A stretch of 64,000 nucleotides of DNA from Mesorhizobium atlanticum (GTDB taxonomy: Bacteria > Pseudomonadota > Alphaproteobacteria > Rhizobiales > Rhizobiaceae): the NCBI RefSeq assembly GCF_003289965.1, contig NZ_QMBQ01000010.1, positions 124,001-188,000 on the forward strand. Reading direction: 5' to 3'. Below, piece by piece: positions 46,888-55,612 of this stretch. Each line of letters begins with the position of its first letter. Within the stretch, counting starts at the first letter, position 1. The notes under the pieces are model-generated. The model was not told where the DNA came from, did not search any database, and saw only the letters and a list, made by a program, of their open reading frames with translations. A program made the position numbers and the translations under genes.

Positions 46888-48117
46888 TCACCGCCCAGCC
46901 CGCAGCCGCCGCCAGCGCTGCATGAATTCCTGCGCGAGCTTGAACAGGCGCGGGTTGTCGCGCACGAAGGCGACGCCCCGGCCGCGATACTTGATGGCGC
47001 CGCTCGCCGCCACGCCCTTCAGCGTGATGCCGTAGCAGAGTTCGGACAGAACCGACTTCACCGCGCCCATATGCTCCTTGTAGCTCTGGTTGCCGACCGA
47101 CAGATCGAAATAGTCGAAGCCCTGCCCGCGGCCCCAGCGGATCAGCTCGCCCATGATGCACAGGCCGGGCGAAACGTTGGGCACCGCGCTCTGGTCGATC
47201 GCGACCAGCAGCGCATGCAGTGTGCCCTGATGGACCGCCAGGTACTGGACCGCGACCATGACGTCGCCGGCGCGCAGGCCGAAGAGGCGTACCGAACCGT
47301 CCGCCAGGCCGCGCTGCGCTGCGCTGCGATAGAAATCGACGACCGGCGGCTGCGCCAGGAGATCGAACCGGCCCAGTTCGCGAAAACGGCTGAGCCGCAT
47401 TTCGACCAGCTTGCCGAAAATCGAGTCCACCAGAGCCGGCGTGTCGGCTTCCACCAACGCCAGGCCGCCATTGCGGTCCAGCCGGCGCAGGTCCTTGTTG
47501 AGGGCCTTGACGAAGGACGGACGGCAGATGCGCTTGACGACCGTCTCGGCGTCGCCGTCCATGGCGATGCCGTAGTGGGAATGGATGGAATCGCGTGCCG
47601 GCGAAAGCAGCGCCAGGGGATTGGCGACGCCGCCGATCGCTTTCGGGATACCGGTGATGTGGATGCGGTCCGCCGGCGGCAGCACGGAAAGCACCGCCGC
47701 CCACGCGGCCGCGGCGGACTGCCTCGTCCAGGGCGTGGCGTCGGCGAGCAGAGGTGCCGCATAGTCGCAGACCCCGCAGCTCAGCCACTCGATCACCCAA
47801 TGGCCAAACGCGCGGCGCCGCATCAGCGGCACAAGCATGACCGGTTCGCCCGACGCGGCGTCCCGCAATTCGACGATGGCAAGTTCGGCTTTCGAGGGCA
47901 TGAGCCGTTCGACGATCCCCTCGGCCCAGGCGAAATGCTGGTGGCCGGTGCACATGCCGGTCGTCTCCAGGCGCAGCCAGAGGGGTTTGACCGCTTCGAG
48001 GCTGGTGTGCAGCCGCGCCGCATAGGCGCCGCTGGCGGCGCCGGCGGGGTGCAGCGCCGCCTCGTCGTCGGCCAGGCCGGTCGTCATCACGGCCATCGGC
48101 ATTACCTGGCTTGCCAC
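46888..48117 (-). CDS. GNAT family acetyltransferase, FemAB/CelD-like (polysaccharide locus)
   Basis: A 409-residue protein with a C-terminal GNAT/FemAB-type domain (about 200-400, PSFVKALNKDLRRLDRNGGL ... 'CIMGELIRWGRGQGFDYFDL', SVGNQSYKEHMG). Such proteins (CelD/BcsL-like) sit in exopolysaccharide or cellulose loci and are thought to acylate sugar residues. Start is GTG 48117 with AGGAG upstream. It follows the flippase gene by 9 bp and is co-transcribed with it and the GT4. Confidence 0.88.
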   Translation of the reverse strand: MASQVMPMAVMTTGLADDEAALHPAGAASGAYAARLHTSLEAVKPLWLRLETTGMCTGHQHFAWAEGIVERLMPSKAELAIVELRDAASGEPVMLVPLMRRRAFGHWVIEWLSCGVCDYAAPLLADATPWTRQSAAAAWAAVLSVLPPADRIHITGIPKAIGGVANPLALLSPARDSIHSHYGIAMDGDAETVVKRICRPSFVKALNKDLRRLDRNGGLALVEADTPALVDSIFGKLVEMRLSRFRELGRFDLLAQPPVVDFYRSAAQRGLADGSVRLFGLRAGDVMVAVQYLAVHQGTLHALLVAIDQSAVPNVSPGLCIMGELIRWGRGQGFDYFDLSVGNQSYKEHMGAVKSVLSELCYGITLKGVAASGAIKYRGRGVAFVRDNPRLFKLAQEFMQRWRRLRAGR

Positions 48118-48126
48118 ATCATTCTC

Positions 48127-49434
48127 CTATCGTCTCTGCACGGCGAGCGTCGCCGCGCGGCGCCAGGCGCCGACAACGGTGGGGCGCTGCTCGTTGGGGT
48201 GCTTGAGGTTCCACATGCGGTTGGCCGCGAAATACCATGAGGCCACCAGCACGAAGGTCTCGGAAACCGCCGCGCCCGCCAGCGACCATGTCGGCGGCGC
48301 TGCCGCCAGCAGGATCCCGATCGTCGCCAGCCCGACAATCGCGCCGGCCAGGGTGATGAAGGCGACGATGCGGAAATCGCCGACGATCTCGAGGACCACG
48401 CGGGGCATCACATAGGCCATGATCGGCACATAATTGGCGATGGCGAAGATCCCGATCAGCCCGACCGAGGCATGCTGCAGGGCCTGGGATTTGATCATCG
48501 GCAGGATGAACAGGATGCCGCCGCCATAGACGAGGCTGGCGACCCCCATGATGACGGCCCAGACTTTGGCCTGCGTCCACACGCGCTCGAACTCGCCGTT
48601 GCGCACCAGCTTCGCGAGCTCCGGCTGCGTCATGTTGGAGAAGGCAAGGCTGACGATGCGCAGCGGCGCGAACAGCACCAGCACCGCCGCCAGCGGCGCG
48701 TAGGCGGCCGGTCCGGCGATGCCGGCGACCAGCAGCGCCAGGCATTGCCCCTGGATGTTCGTGGTGGTGGCGCTGAACCCCGACCAGGAGAGCTGCCGCC
48801 ACAGCCTTGCGTAGCGCCGCCAGGTCGGCGCGCGGAAAGAGACACGCAGCCTGCGGCGCGCCAGTTTCACCAGCACGGCGATGCCGACCACATTGGCCGC
48901 GGCGAGCGCGAAGAAGGTGGCCTGAAGCGCGTCGGCGAAGAACCAGATCGCCCCACCCGCCAGCGCTATGCCCGCGATCGTGAACACGGCATCGCTGATG
49001 GAGACGACGAGCTGCATGCGGCGCGCGAAAAATGCCGTGCGCATGTGGCTGCGCAGCGACCAGGCGCCGACGAAGCAGGCGGCGCCGATGCCGCTCGGGT
49101 CGCCCAGCAGGCGCATCAGCAGCCCCGTGCCGAGCCCCATCAGCAGCGCCACCACAAGCGCCGCCGACCCGAAGGTCACGTCATGCGCGTCGACCCCGGC
49201 GCGGTTGGTGCTCTTGCTCATCCATATGCTGGCCGGAACGGCGGTGAGCGAGCGGATATAGGACAGGCCGACGCCGCCCATCACCATGGCCAGCGCGAAG
49301 AGGCCGTAGCCTTCCGCCGACAAAAGATGCAGCAGCGCGATGTTGAGGGCGAAATGGAAGCCGCTCTGCATCGCCTCGCCGCCGATCATCAGCATGAGGC
49401 GCCGCACCAGATGGGCCGGGAAGGTGAACTTCAC
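48127..49434 (-). CDS. Oligosaccharide flippase family protein (Wzx-like)
   Basis: A 435-residue membrane protein with 12 or more membrane segments ('YGLFALAMVMGGVGLSYI', 'LAFSNMTQPELAKLVRNGEF'), pattern of the MOP/Wzx polysaccharide exporter family. It would flip the lipid-linked repeat unit to the periplasm. ATG 49434 overlaps the end of the GT4 gene by 4 bp (ATGA), so the two are translationally coupled. Confidence 0.88.
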   Translation of the reverse strand: MKFTFPAHLVRRLMLMIGGEAMQSGFHFALNIALLHLLSAEGYGLFALAMVMGGVGLSYIRSLTAVPASIWMSKSTNRAGVDAHDVTFGSAALVVALLMGLGTGLLMRLLGDPSGIGAACFVGAWSLRSHMRTAFFARRMQLVVSISDAVFTIAGIALAGGAIWFFADALQATFFALAAANVVGIAVLVKLARRRLRVSFRAPTWRRYARLWRQLSWSGFSATTTNIQGQCLALLVAGIAGPAAYAPLAAVLVLFAPLRIVSLAFSNMTQPELAKLVRNGEFERVWTQAKVWAVIMGVASLVYGGGILFILPMIKSQALQHASVGLIGIFAIANYVPIMAYVMPRVVLEIVGDFRIVAFITLAGAIVGLATIGILLAAAPPTWSLAGAAVSETFVLVASWYFAANRMWNLKHPNEQRPTVVGAWRRAATLAVQRR

Positions 49435-50615
49435 GGGCTCGTCTCCGCCTCGCGGGCGACACGCGCCCGTCCCCGCCGCGGCGTGGTGGCCTTCAGCTTG
49501 TCGGCCACGATCGCCACGATCGCGGCGGCGGCGATATGTTCGCTGAAGAGCGTCTCGTAGCGCGCCCGGCCGGCGGCGGCGAAGCCGCGCCAGAGCTCCG
49601 GCCGCTGGATGATCTCGCTGAGCTTGCCGGCAAGGGCCTTGGCATCGCCCGGCGGCACATGCCAGCCGGTCTCGCCGTCGGCCACCACTTCCACCAGCCC
49701 GCCGATCGCCGACACCAGCGGCGGCCTGCCCCAGCCCATCGCCTCGATGGCGACGCGGCCGAGCGATTCCGGGCGGCGCGACGGCACCGCAACGATGTCG
49801 GCCCAGCGATAGTGGTCGGTGGGGTCGGAGACGAAGGGCAGCACCTCGACATGTCCGGTCAGCCCCATGCGTCCGACCAGCTCGGCCAGGGCCCGCTCGC
49901 GCTCGACGCTTTCGAAGGCACCGCCGACGAGGCGGACCTCGACGCGATCGCGCAGCGCCGCGGGAAACGAGGCGACCGCTTCGAGCAGCACCTCCTGCCC
50001 CTTGATGCGGTTGACGCGGCCAAGCATCAGGACCCGGAGCGGACGGCTGCCGTCATAGGTCACCGGCAGGGCGGCCAGCGGCCCGGCGACGCCGTTATAG
50101 ACGACATGCGTGCGCCGCCCCCTGGCATCGACGGCCGACGGATCGCCGAAAGTGGCGCGCGTGGCGCGCGAGTTGAAGATCAGGTCGGCACGGCTCCAGC
50201 GCATCAGGGCGACAAGCACCTTGCGCAATATGCCCTCGGGGATCTCGTGGATGTGCAGCAGCGCCTTGCGCGGCATAAGCCGCGCCGCCAGCGCGTAGTC
50301 GGCGATGATCGAGGTGTTGATATAGGTCAGGTCGCTGCCCCGCATGCGCCGCCAGGCGCGCCAGAGCGCCGCCGGCAGCCGCGCCATCTCGACGGTGGCG
50401 AGCCTGAGCATCGCCTGGCGCCTGAGCACCCAGAGCGGCTCGAACACGATGCGGCTGGCATGCGGCGCGAGGATATCGACGATCGGCCCCTCGCGCGGCA
50501 GCACGACCTCGATCTCGGCGGCCGGAAACGCGGCGCGCAGCGCAGCCACGCTCTCCGCGAAGCTGCGGTCAGAACCATAGAGCTCGTAGCCCTGATGAAC
50601 GCAGGCTATGCGCAT
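49431..50615 (-). CDS. Glycosyltransferase family 4 protein
   Basis: A 394-residue GT-B glycosyltransferase. The N-terminal half includes 'ACVHQGYELYGSDRSFAESV', an activated acceptor-binding domain; the C-terminal half has 'LMLGRVNRIKGQEVLLEAVA' and the retaining-GT4 E-x7-E motif within 'PSRRPESLGRVAIEAMGWGR' and 'VSAIGGLVEVV'. It adds a sugar to the growing repeat unit. First gene of the GT4-flippase-GNAT unit. A sigma-54-like sequence lies 120 bp upstream on the minus strand (50736-50750). Confidence 0.9.
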   Translation of the reverse strand: MRIACVHQGYELYGSDRSFAESVAALRAAFPAAEIEVVLPREGPIVDILAPHASRIVFEPLWVLRRQAMLRLATVEMARLPAALWRAWRRMRGSDLTYINTSIIADYALAARLMPRKALLHIHEIPEGILRKVLVALMRWSRADLIFNSRATRATFGDPSAVDARGRRTHVVYNGVAGPLAALPVTYDGSRPLRVLMLGRVNRIKGQEVLLEAVASFPAALRDRVEVRLVGGAFESVERERALAELVGRMGLTGHVEVLPFVSDPTDHYRWADIVAVPSRRPESLGRVAIEAMGWGRPPLVSAIGGLVEVVADGETGWHVPPGDAKALAGKLSEIIQRPELWRGFAAAGRARYETLFSEHIAAAAIVAIVADKLKATTPRRGRARVAREAETSP

Positions 50616-50735
50616 TTCTATCTTTCCACCTTGCACCCCGAGTCCGCTCAGCACCGGACCCTTCAAGCGCGGAAGGAACTTCATGCCAAATCCGCACGCC
50701 GCTCTACCCAGCGGTGGCCACTGCCGGCCTCGGGA

Positions 50736-50750
50736 GCAAGGATCGTGCCG
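50736..50750 (-). promoter_or_regulatory. Sigma-54 promoter candidate for the GT4-flippase-GNAT unit
   Basis: On the minus strand: CGGCACGATCCTTGC, against the consensus TGGCACG-N4-TTGC, one mismatch (T to C at the first position). The GG/GC elements are 12 bp apart as needed. It lies 121-135 bp upstream of the GT4 ATG. Confidence 0.55.
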
Positions 50751-50901
50751 GGTCGCGAATGTCCGTCTGCGACCCCAACAACCCAGCCGTGCCCCGTATC
50801 GACACAGATACGTCGCGAAAGTTGACCGATAATGAAGCAAGCCCCGCGTTCTGAAGAGAAATTTTACACCTTCGTGCGAGTGTTCGTCCCGGGGGTACCC
50901 C

Positions 50902-50916
50902 TGGCACGGAAGTTGC
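50902..50916 (+). promoter_or_regulatory. Sigma-54 promoter for the DUF1972 glycosyltransferase and GH5
   Basis: TGGCACGGAAGTTGC matches the -24/-12 consensus TGGCACG-N4-TTGC at every fixed position. It lies 56 bp before the TTG start at 50972. A GGGGTACCCC palindrome (50892-50901) abuts it on the upstream side. Confidence 0.75.
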
Positions 50917-50971
50917 TGGCGGTCATTGACATAACGACAACCATGACCGGACCCCGGGGAATCCTTTTATT

Positions 50972-52159
50972 TTGAAACCGGAACGACCTTCCAACCCGAT
51001 CGAAAAGCCTTCGATCCTGATCCTGGGCACGCGCGGCATTCCGGCTTCCCATGGCGGCTTTGAGACCTTCGCCGAGCGGCTGGCGCTTTTCCTGGCCGGG
51101 CGCGGCTGGAAGGTCGGCGTCTATTGCCAGAAGGAAGTCGAGCGCGTCGGCCAAAGGGTGACGAGCGACACCTGGCGCGGCATCGAGCTCATCACCATCG
51201 AGGTCGCCTCCAAGGGCCCGCGAGCGACGCTGGAATTCGACTGGCAATGCGTGCTTGACGCCGCCAGGCGGCCGGGCGTGTGCCTGGTGCTCGGCTATAA
51301 CGGCGCGGTGTTCCTGACCTGGCTCAGGCTCATGCGGCGCAAGATCATCACCAATATGGACGGCATCGAGTGGCGGCGGCCGAAATGGGGGCCGGCGGCG
51401 CGCGCCTGGTTCTGGCTCAACGAATGGATCGGCGCCTGGCTCTCGCACCGTCTCGTCGCAGACCATCCGGCGATCGCCGACCACCTCGCGACAAGGCGGC
51501 CGCGCAGCGCCATCGCCACCATTGCCTATGGCGCCGACCCGGTGACCTCGGCGCCGGAGGAACCCCTTCACGCGCTCGGGCTGGAGCCCGGCAAATATCT
51601 GGTCTCGATCGCGCGCATCGAGCCGGACAACAACATCCTGCCGATCATCGAGGCCTTCCGCCGCCGCGATCGCGGCGACATGAAGCTGGTTGCGCTGGGC
51701 ACGCTCAACGACGACATCCCGTATCACCGCGCCGTGCGCGAGGCGGCAGGCAGCGCGGTGATCATGCCGGGCGCGATCTACGACCAGGCGACCGTGAAGG
51801 CGCTGCGCTACCATGCGCGCGCCTATATGCATGGCCACACGGTGGGCGGCACCAACCCCTCGCTGGTCGAGGCGCTGGCCGCCGGCAACATGGTGATCGC
51901 GCATGACAACCGCTACAACCGCTGGGTCGCCGGCGAGGCGGCCATCTATTTCAACGATACCGACAGCTTGAGCGCACGGATCGACGAGGCGCTGGCCGAC
52001 GACGCGCTGGTGGCGCGCTGCAGCAAGGCGGCGCGGGCACGCGCCCGCGAGGCCTTCCGCTGGGAAGACGTGCTCAGCGCCTATGAGAAGGAAGCGCTGC
52101 GGCAGCTCGGCGCCGCCACGGCCGCGCCGGCGCAAGCCGACCGCGCCAAGCATGCATGA
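50972..52159 (+). CDS. DUF1972 / GT4-type glycosyltransferase (rhamnosyltransferase-like)
   Basis: A 395-residue glycosyltransferase with the DUF1972 N-terminal domain ('ILGTRGIPASHGGFETFAER', the signature) and a GT4 C-terminal half ('YLVSIARIEPDNNILPIIEA', 'GHTVGGTNPSLVEALAAGNM'). Related enzymes transfer rhamnose to polysaccharide primers. The start is the TTG at 50972, the only in-frame start near the family's N-terminus. Its stop overlaps the GH5 start (ATGA). Sigma-54 promoter 56 bp upstream. Confidence 0.88.
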   Translation: MKPERPSNPIEKPSILILGTRGIPASHGGFETFAERLALFLAGRGWKVGVYCQKEVERVGQRVTSDTWRGIELITIEVASKGPRATLEFDWQCVLDAARRPGVCLVLGYNGAVFLTWLRLMRRKIITNMDGIEWRRPKWGPAARAWFWLNEWIGAWLSHRLVADHPAIADHLATRRPRSAIATIAYGADPVTSAPEEPLHALGLEPGKYLVSIARIEPDNNILPIIEAFRRRDRGDMKLVALGTLNDDIPYHRAVREAAGSAVIMPGAIYDQATVKALRYHARAYMHGHTVGGTNPSLVEALAAGNMVIAHDNRYNRWVAGEAAIYFNDTDSLSARIDEALADDALVARCSKAARARAREAFRWEDVLSAYEKEALRQLGAATAAPAQADRAKHA

Positions 52160-53430
52160 GTGGCTGGTCGCGCCGCCGTCTGCTCGGCGCGGCGCTGGTC
52201 GCGGCAATGGGGCCGCTGGCGGCAATGGCTCCGCCATCGATCCCGCCGGCGAAAGCCGCGACCGGCGAATGGCCTTTCAGGCGCGGCGTCAACGCCTGGC
52301 CGTGGTTTGCGCTGACGCGCGAATTTCCCGCGCCGCGCACCGACTATGACTGGCCGCCTTTCCAGTCGCAGCGGCCCGTGCCGACGCCGGCCGACCTTAC
52401 CCGGCTGCGCGCCGCTGGGCTCGACTTCATCCGCCTGCCCGTCGATCCGGGCCCGTTCCTGGCCGCCGATGCGGGCCGGCGCGCCGACCTCATGGCGATG
52501 CTCGGCGCGGCGGTCGAAGCGGCCGTAGCCGCCGATCTCGGCGTCATCGTCAACGTGCAGGCCAATGGCGCAACCCATTACTGGAATCCCGAGCGCATGG
52601 TTTCCAGCACCGACGCGCCGGAATTCCCCCGTTACCGGGCCTTCGTCGCCGACGTGGCCGGCATGCTCAAGGACATGGCGCCCGGCAGGGTCGCGCTGGA
52701 ACCGGTCAACGAGCCGCCGCAGGACTGTTCCTCCGAGGCGTGGCCCAAGGTTCAGGCGGCGCTGCTGACCGCCGCGCGGGGCTCGGCGAAAGACCTGCCG
52801 ATCGTCGTCACCGGCGGCTGCGGCTCGATGGTGCGGGGCCTCACCGCGCTCGACCCGGCGCCGCTGGCGGAATTCGACCCGATCCTGTTCACCTTCCACT
52901 TCTACGAGCCTTACCTGTTCAGCCATCAGGGCGCGCCGTGGATGCGCGAGCCGGTCTACCGCGCGCTGAACAATGTGCCCTGGCCGGCCTCGGCCGGATC
53001 GCTGGAACAGACTCTGGCCTCGGTCAGGGCAAGGTTGGCTGAGGATACCGAGAGGTCCGACGAAGCCAAGCGCGCCGCCTATGCCGAGACCGAGAAGGTG
53101 CTCAAAGTCTATTTCGACGCGCAGCCCGACCGCGGCTTCATCGACGGCTATCTCGCGCAGGTGAGCGACTGGGCGGACGGCCACCACATCGCGCCCGGGC
53201 GCATCATCATGGGCGAGTTCGGCGCGCTGCGCACCGATGCCCGCTACACCGCCGCGCCCAACCCCGACCGCGCCCGCTACATCGCCGATGTGCGGCAGAG
53301 CGCCGAAGCCGCCGGCTTTCCCTGGGCGTTCTGGAACCTGTTCGACGGCATGGGCATGATGGACGACACAACCCGCGCGCTCGACCCCGCCATGGTCGAG
53401 GCGCTGGGGCTAAGGATGCCGCCAACTTGA
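52156..53430 (+). CDS. Glycoside hydrolase family 5 protein, exported
   Basis: A 424-residue protein. Twin-arginine-like signal (SRRRLLGAALVAAMGPLAAM) cut near residue 35. GH5 motifs: 'FIRLPVDPGPF', the acid/base Glu in LEPVNEPP, the His/Tyr region 'FTFHFYEPYLF' and the nucleophile Glu in IIMGEFGAL. It probably cleaves the exopolysaccharide during export or length control. Overlaps the preceding glycosyltransferase gene by 4 bp; no close family member of known substrate. Confidence 0.87.
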   Translation: MSGWSRRRLLGAALVAAMGPLAAMAPPSIPPAKAATGEWPFRRGVNAWPWFALTREFPAPRTDYDWPPFQSQRPVPTPADLTRLRAAGLDFIRLPVDPGPFLAADAGRRADLMAMLGAAVEAAVAADLGVIVNVQANGATHYWNPERMVSSTDAPEFPRYRAFVADVAGMLKDMAPGRVALEPVNEPPQDCSSEAWPKVQAALLTAARGSAKDLPIVVTGGCGSMVRGLTALDPAPLAEFDPILFTFHFYEPYLFSHQGAPWMREPVYRALNNVPWPASAGSLEQTLASVRARLAEDTERSDEAKRAAYAETEKVLKVYFDAQPDRGFIDGYLAQVSDWADGHHIAPGRIIMGEFGALRTDARYTAAPNPDRARYIADVRQSAEAAGFPWAFWNLFDGMGMMDDTTRALDPAMVEALGLRMPPT

Positions 53431-53623
53431 TTTGTTGAATCACCAAACCACGCTAAAGCCTTGGTTTGATGCGGGAGCCGGCGGGTGGGAAGCCGGCGCA
53501 TTCTTGCGAAATCGAGCCAGCGGCTCACAAATAAGGCGTGCCGGTGCCCGCCGCCAATCGCACCGCCACCGACAGCGAGAATGTACATCTATTTGCGCAT
53601 TTCCGTTCATAGGTGGAGCAAAT

Positions 53624-53641
53624 TGTGCAAATAATTGCACA
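53624..53641. promoter_or_regulatory. Palindrome TGTGCAA-N4-TTGCACA, probable HicB operator
   Basis: TGTGCAAATAATTGCACA, a perfect 7-bp inverted repeat, 22 bp before the GTG start of hicA. HicB antitoxins repress their own operon by binding a palindrome in this position. Confidence 0.65.
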
Positions 53642-53663
53642 TCAGCTTCCCAAGGGATCCCTT

Positions 53664-53846
53664 GTGCCGGAGACCAACACCACCAAGATCAAGGCTCGGC
53701 GGGAACGGGAAGGCTGGCAGCTTGTCGGCGGCTCGAAACATGACAAATACAAGAAGGCCGGGATGCCGACGATCATGGTTCCCAGGCACAAGACGGTGAC
53801 GCCCTTGGTAGCCCGGTCAATCGCAAAAGCGGCCGGCTGGGAATAA
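53664..53846 (+). CDS. hicA: HicA family mRNA interferase toxin
   Basis: A 60-residue toxin with the dsRBD-like HicA fold. It has 'REREGWQLVGGSKHDKYKKA' (with the conserved Gly/Ser and catalytic His), 'MVPRHKTVTPLVARSIAKAA' and a GWE end. GTG 53664 was chosen: AAGGGA lies 6-7 bp upstream, the length equals the family's, and upstream GTG 53613 would place the palindromic operator in the coding part. HicA cleaves mRNA in translating ribosomes. The partner hicB downstream is frameshifted. Confidence 0.85.
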   Translation: MPETNTTKIKARREREGWQLVGGSKHDKYKKAGMPTIMVPRHKTVTPLVARSIAKAAGWE

Positions 53847-53905
53847 TACCGACTCCTCACCATGTTCCATGAAGAGCAAGGCAACGAAGAACATAGGACC
53901 AGGTC

Positions 53906-54315
53906 ATGGCTCGCTACATCGCACTCGTGGATGCCGCGGACGGCATCGTCGGTGTGTCGTTCCCCGATGCACCAGGCTGCGTGGCCCAATCGGAAAACCG
54001 GGATGAGGCATTCAAGGATGGAACCGCGGCTCTTGCCGAATGGGTAGCTGAAGAACTGGCGGAGGGTCGTGATGCTCCCCGCCCCGAAGCATGGATGAGC
54101 TTATGGCCGACGGAGAGGTACGATCGGCCTTGGCCGATGGCGCCGTTTTGATCTCGGTCCCTCTCATTCGCGACTATGGCCGGCCGGCCCGGGCCAATAT
54201 CTCATTGGATGCAGGCCTGCTGGCCGACATCGACGAAGCAGCCCATCGACTGGGTGTCACCAGGTCTGCGTTTCTAGCTGCGGCGGCCAGGGAGAGGCTT
54301 AAGGAAACTGTCTGA
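53906..54315 (+). pseudogene. hicB: hicB antitoxin, frameshifted by a 5-bp duplication
   Basis: Frame 1 (53906-54151) gives the HicB N-terminus 'MARYIALVDAADGIVGVSFP' and 'DAPGCVAQSENRDEAFKDG', then diverges. Frame 2 (54091-54315) gives the rest: 'MDELMADGEVRSALADGAVL', the DNA-binding ribbon 'RANISLDAGLLADIDEAAHR', and 'LGVTRSAFLAAAARERL'. The two overlap at a tandem CCCCG-CCCCG (54077-54086). Removing one copy gives the continuous reading A-P-R-S-M-D-E-L, a typical HicB junction. The restored protein would have 134 residues. The 3' end overlaps the vpsF stop by 42 bp. Confidence 0.8.
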
Positions 54316-55611
54316 TCGTTCCCGCGCCGGCCTATACAGCGCCAGGGCGATCACCACGAATTTGGTCATCAGCGTTGTCTTGGACGCAAGGCTTTCCGAG
54401 GTGTTGATGATGAGAAGCCAACCCAGCATCGGCAGCCAGATGCCGGGATGGCAGCGGCGGGCCACCTCGTGCATGAACAGCGCGAAGCCGAAGAACATCA
54501 AAAGCGTGAAGAAGGCGCCCTGGTAGAGCGTCATGCGGATGATCGGATTCTCGATGCCCTGTTCGAGGCCGCTGATACGGCGGGTGCTCTCCAAAAGGTC
54601 GATGTCAGGGCCGACGATGATGTCGCGCAGTTCCAGCCGGCTGAACAGGTCGAACATCTGGACGCGCGCGTTGGCGCTGCCATTGTCGGAGACGAAGCGC
54701 TCGAGCAGCGCGTCGAAGAAGCCGTAATAGCCGGCGAGCATGATCGCCAGCGGCAGCAACGCCGCAAGCATGGTCACGAGCGCCGCGGCCAGGAGGTTGA
54801 CACGCCCGGTCCTGAGCTGGGCGACGCCGCGGGTCAGCAGATAGACGCTGCCGAGCAGGACCGTCAGCACCATCGCCGAGCGGCCGCCGAAGGCAACCAG
54901 CGCGCAGAACTGCAGGCCGACCAGCGCCAGCCTGAGCGGCGTCGACAGGGAGCGCGCGCCGGACAGCAGCGACAGCACATAGATCAAGGTGACCGTGGCA
55001 TTGGACAGCGGGTGTCCCTGCAGCGCCGTCGAGCGCGGGTCGTTGACGAACACCGCGCCGTCGAACCTGTAGGGGAATACCAGATGCTTGGTGCCGAACT
55101 CGAACAGCGCCAGCAGCGCGTTCACCGTCATCACGGCATGGATGACGAGTTGCAGCCGGGCAAAGGTCTTTTCGTCATCCTCGCTCAGCACCAGGACGAA
55201 CAGCGCCGGCGCGACGAAGGTGTCGATCATGCCGGCCATGCCGGGGCGTTGCCTGACGATGACGACGAGGAGAAGCACCGTGGCGATCACCGCCAAAAGC
55301 GCGGTCGCCGGACGCCGGTTGGTGACGTTGACGACATAGCCGACGGGATTGCCGAAGGTGCAGGACCGCCAGGCAAACACCAGGACCACGAGATAGGTGG
55401 ACGGATGGATCTTGGTCAGCGCGCTGCCTTGCAGGCCCTCGTAATTGTAGCCGAGCAGCCAAAGCATGCCGCCGGATACGGCAAACAGGAGAAGCACCGC
55501 CACGGTGATGCCAAGCCGGGTCAGCGTGTCGACGGGGACAGCGCGCCGGCCCGCAATGCCGTAACCCGAAGCCGGGACAGGCCGGGCGGAATCAGCCAGG
55601 ACCGAGGCCAT
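54274..55611 (-). CDS. VpsF-type polysaccharide biosynthesis membrane protein (O-antigen-ligase/polymerase-like)
   Basis: A 445-residue membrane protein with about 12 membrane segments (e.g. ITVAVLLLFAVSGGMLWLLG, FVAPALFVLVLSEDDEKTF), of the VpsF/Wzy-like family. It would polymerise or ligate repeat units of the exopolysaccharide. It starts 1 bp after the Wzz stop codon (55613) and is co-transcribed with it. Its last 42 bp overlap the frameshifted hicB on the opposite strand. Confidence 0.85.
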   Translation of the reverse strand: MASVLADSARPVPASGYGIAGRRAVPVDTLTRLGITVAVLLLFAVSGGMLWLLGYNYEGLQGSALTKIHPSTYLVVLVFAWRSCTFGNPVGYVVNVTNRRPATALLAVIATVLLLVVIVRQRPGMAGMIDTFVAPALFVLVLSEDDEKTFARLQLVIHAVMTVNALLALFEFGTKHLVFPYRFDGAVFVNDPRSTALQGHPLSNATVTLIYVLSLLSGARSLSTPLRLALVGLQFCALVAFGGRSAMVLTVLLGSVYLLTRGVAQLRTGRVNLLAAALVTMLAALLPLAIMLAGYYGFFDALLERFVSDNGSANARVQMFDLFSRLELRDIIVGPDIDLLESTRRISGLEQGIENPIIRMTLYQGAFFTLLMFFGFALFMHEVARRCHPGIWLPMLGWLLIINTSESLASKTTLMTKFVVIALALYRPARERSDSFLKPLPGRRS

Positions 55612-55612
55612 G

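Noticed and set aside
46867-48240. Plus-strand open frame of 457 codons
   Set aside because: Antisense to the GNAT gene and the end of the flippase; His/Gln/Arg-rich composition typical of a shadow frame.
53613-53663. Upstream GTG start of hicA
   Set aside because: It would put the palindromic operator into the gene and make the toxin 17 residues longer than its family.
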